Positions 12,658-13,072 of a DNA stretch of 13,072 nucleotides are shown piece by piece. The translations under genes and the position numbers were made by a program. Position 1 is the stretch's first letter; every line of letters begins with the position of its first letter. Origin of the DNA: Chloroflexota bacterium (GTDB taxonomy: Bacteria > Chloroflexota > UBA6077 > FW602-bin22 > JACQUS01); NCBI GenBank assembly GCA_016210125.1, contig JACQUS010000551.1:1-13072 (forward strand), written 5' to 3'. The notes under the pieces were generated by a model. It had not been told where the DNA came from. It saw nothing but the letters and a program-made list of their open reading frames with translations, and did no database searches.

Positions 12658-13072
12658 CTAGCCCACGAGCGAGAAGAGGCCACCGTTCAAGTTGAGCGTT
12701 TGCCCGGTCATGTAGCCGCCGTCGGTGACGAGGTACAGCACGGCGCGGCCGACCTCGCGCGCCTGGCCGAAGCGCCGCAGCGGGATGCGGCCGATGAGAT
12801 TCTCGCGGATGTGCTGCGGCACCTGCTCGAGCATGTCGCTCTCGACGAAGCCGGGGCACACGGCGTTGACCGTGATGCCGTAGCGTGCTAGCTCGAGTGC
12901 CGCCGCCTTGGCGAAGCCGATCATCCCGGCCTTGGACGCGGCGTAGTTCGCCTGCCCGAGGTTACCCATCTGCCCGATGACCGAGCTGATGTTTATGATC
13001 TTGCCTCCGCGCTGCTGGATCATATGCGGCAGCACAGCCTTGGTGCAGTTGAAGACGCTGTCGAGGTTGACC
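12658..13072 (-). CDS. fabG: 3-oxoacyl-ACP reductase / acetoacetyl-CoA reductase-like SDR (partial)
   Basis: The C-terminal 137-138 residues of a classical short-chain dehydrogenase; the N-terminal Rossmann part, including the NADP-binding GxxxGxG, is outside the window. The visible frame starts VNLDSVFNCTKAVLPHM and contains the catalytic Ser in INISSVIGQ, then YAASK (Tyr and Lys of the YxxxK motif), NAVCPGFVESDM, LRRFGQAREVGRAVLYL and the C-terminal TGQTLNLNGGL. FabG reduces 3-oxoacyl-ACP in fatty acid elongation; the closely related PhaB reduces acetoacetyl-CoA. The NLNGGL end and context do not separate the two, so the symbol is tentative. The stop is 22 nt before cinA. The open frame continues to the window edge, so the internal GTG at 13035 is not the start. 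Confidence 0.88.
   Translation of the reverse strand, partial: VNLDSVFNCTKAVLPHMIQQRGGKIINISSVIGQMGNLGQANYAASKAGMIGFAKAAALELARYGITVNAVCPGFVESDMLEQVPQHIRENLIGRIPLRRFGQAREVGRAVLYLVTDGGYMTGQTLNLNGGLFSLVG

Noticed and set aside
1..13072. Mobile element, CRISPR array, defence or biosynthetic gene cluster
   Set aside because: No transposase, integrase, regular spacer array, toxin-antitoxin pair or secondary-metabolism enzyme was seen. The content is chromosomal housekeeping with even base composition apart from a small A/T-richer spacer.

Overview
The window is high-GC bacterial DNA in which every convincing gene lies on the minus strand, so transcription runs from the right end to the left. The organism is most likely a member of the Chloroflexota, perhaps Thermomicrobia-like or Dehalococcoidia-like. 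The grounds are a secreted lipoprotein with a long Pro/Thr 'PTATP' tail, a DUF4446 protein, and small membrane proteins of the kind common in that phylum. This is inference from style and family membership; there is no 16S or other marker here.

Layout in transcription order. (1) 13072-6337 is a tight run of housekeeping genes: a partial FabG/PhaB-type short-chain reductase, cinA, mutM (fpg), polX (X-family DNA polymerase with PHP domain), def (peptide deformylase), pepA (leucyl aminopeptidase) and a small PD-(D/E)XK-like protein. Gaps are from an 8-nt overlap to about 31 nt. cinA-mutM-polX forms a base-excision-repair block: lesion glycosylase, gap-filling polymerase with end processing, and a nucleotide-metabolism protein. 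def-pepA forms a protein N-terminus maturation and peptide turnover pair. (2) 6337-5501 holds a spacer, a tRNA-Thr(GGT) with a clear promoter, and a two-helix membrane protein. (3) 5500-3195 holds a spacer, an SNase-like lipoprotein, a repeat-bearing spacer and an orphan CheY-like response regulator. (4) 3194-43 holds a second compact operon: holB (DNA polymerase III delta prime), a small protein whose tail resembles RicT/PSP1 proteins, psuG (pseudouridine-5'-phosphate glycosidase) and a DUF4446 membrane protein, with 2-nt gaps or 4-7 nt overlaps.

The most unusual structures are these. A perfect-phase 13-bp x 4 tandem repeat carries both the mutM stop codon and the polX start codon. A pair of 38-bp direct repeats lies upstream of the response regulator. 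An identical 13-base extended -10 element sits in front of both tRNA-Thr and holB. The CinA C-terminal domain has lost its catalytic motif. MutM lacks the usual void-filling residues. I did not find a mobile element, CRISPR array, defence island or biosynthetic cluster.
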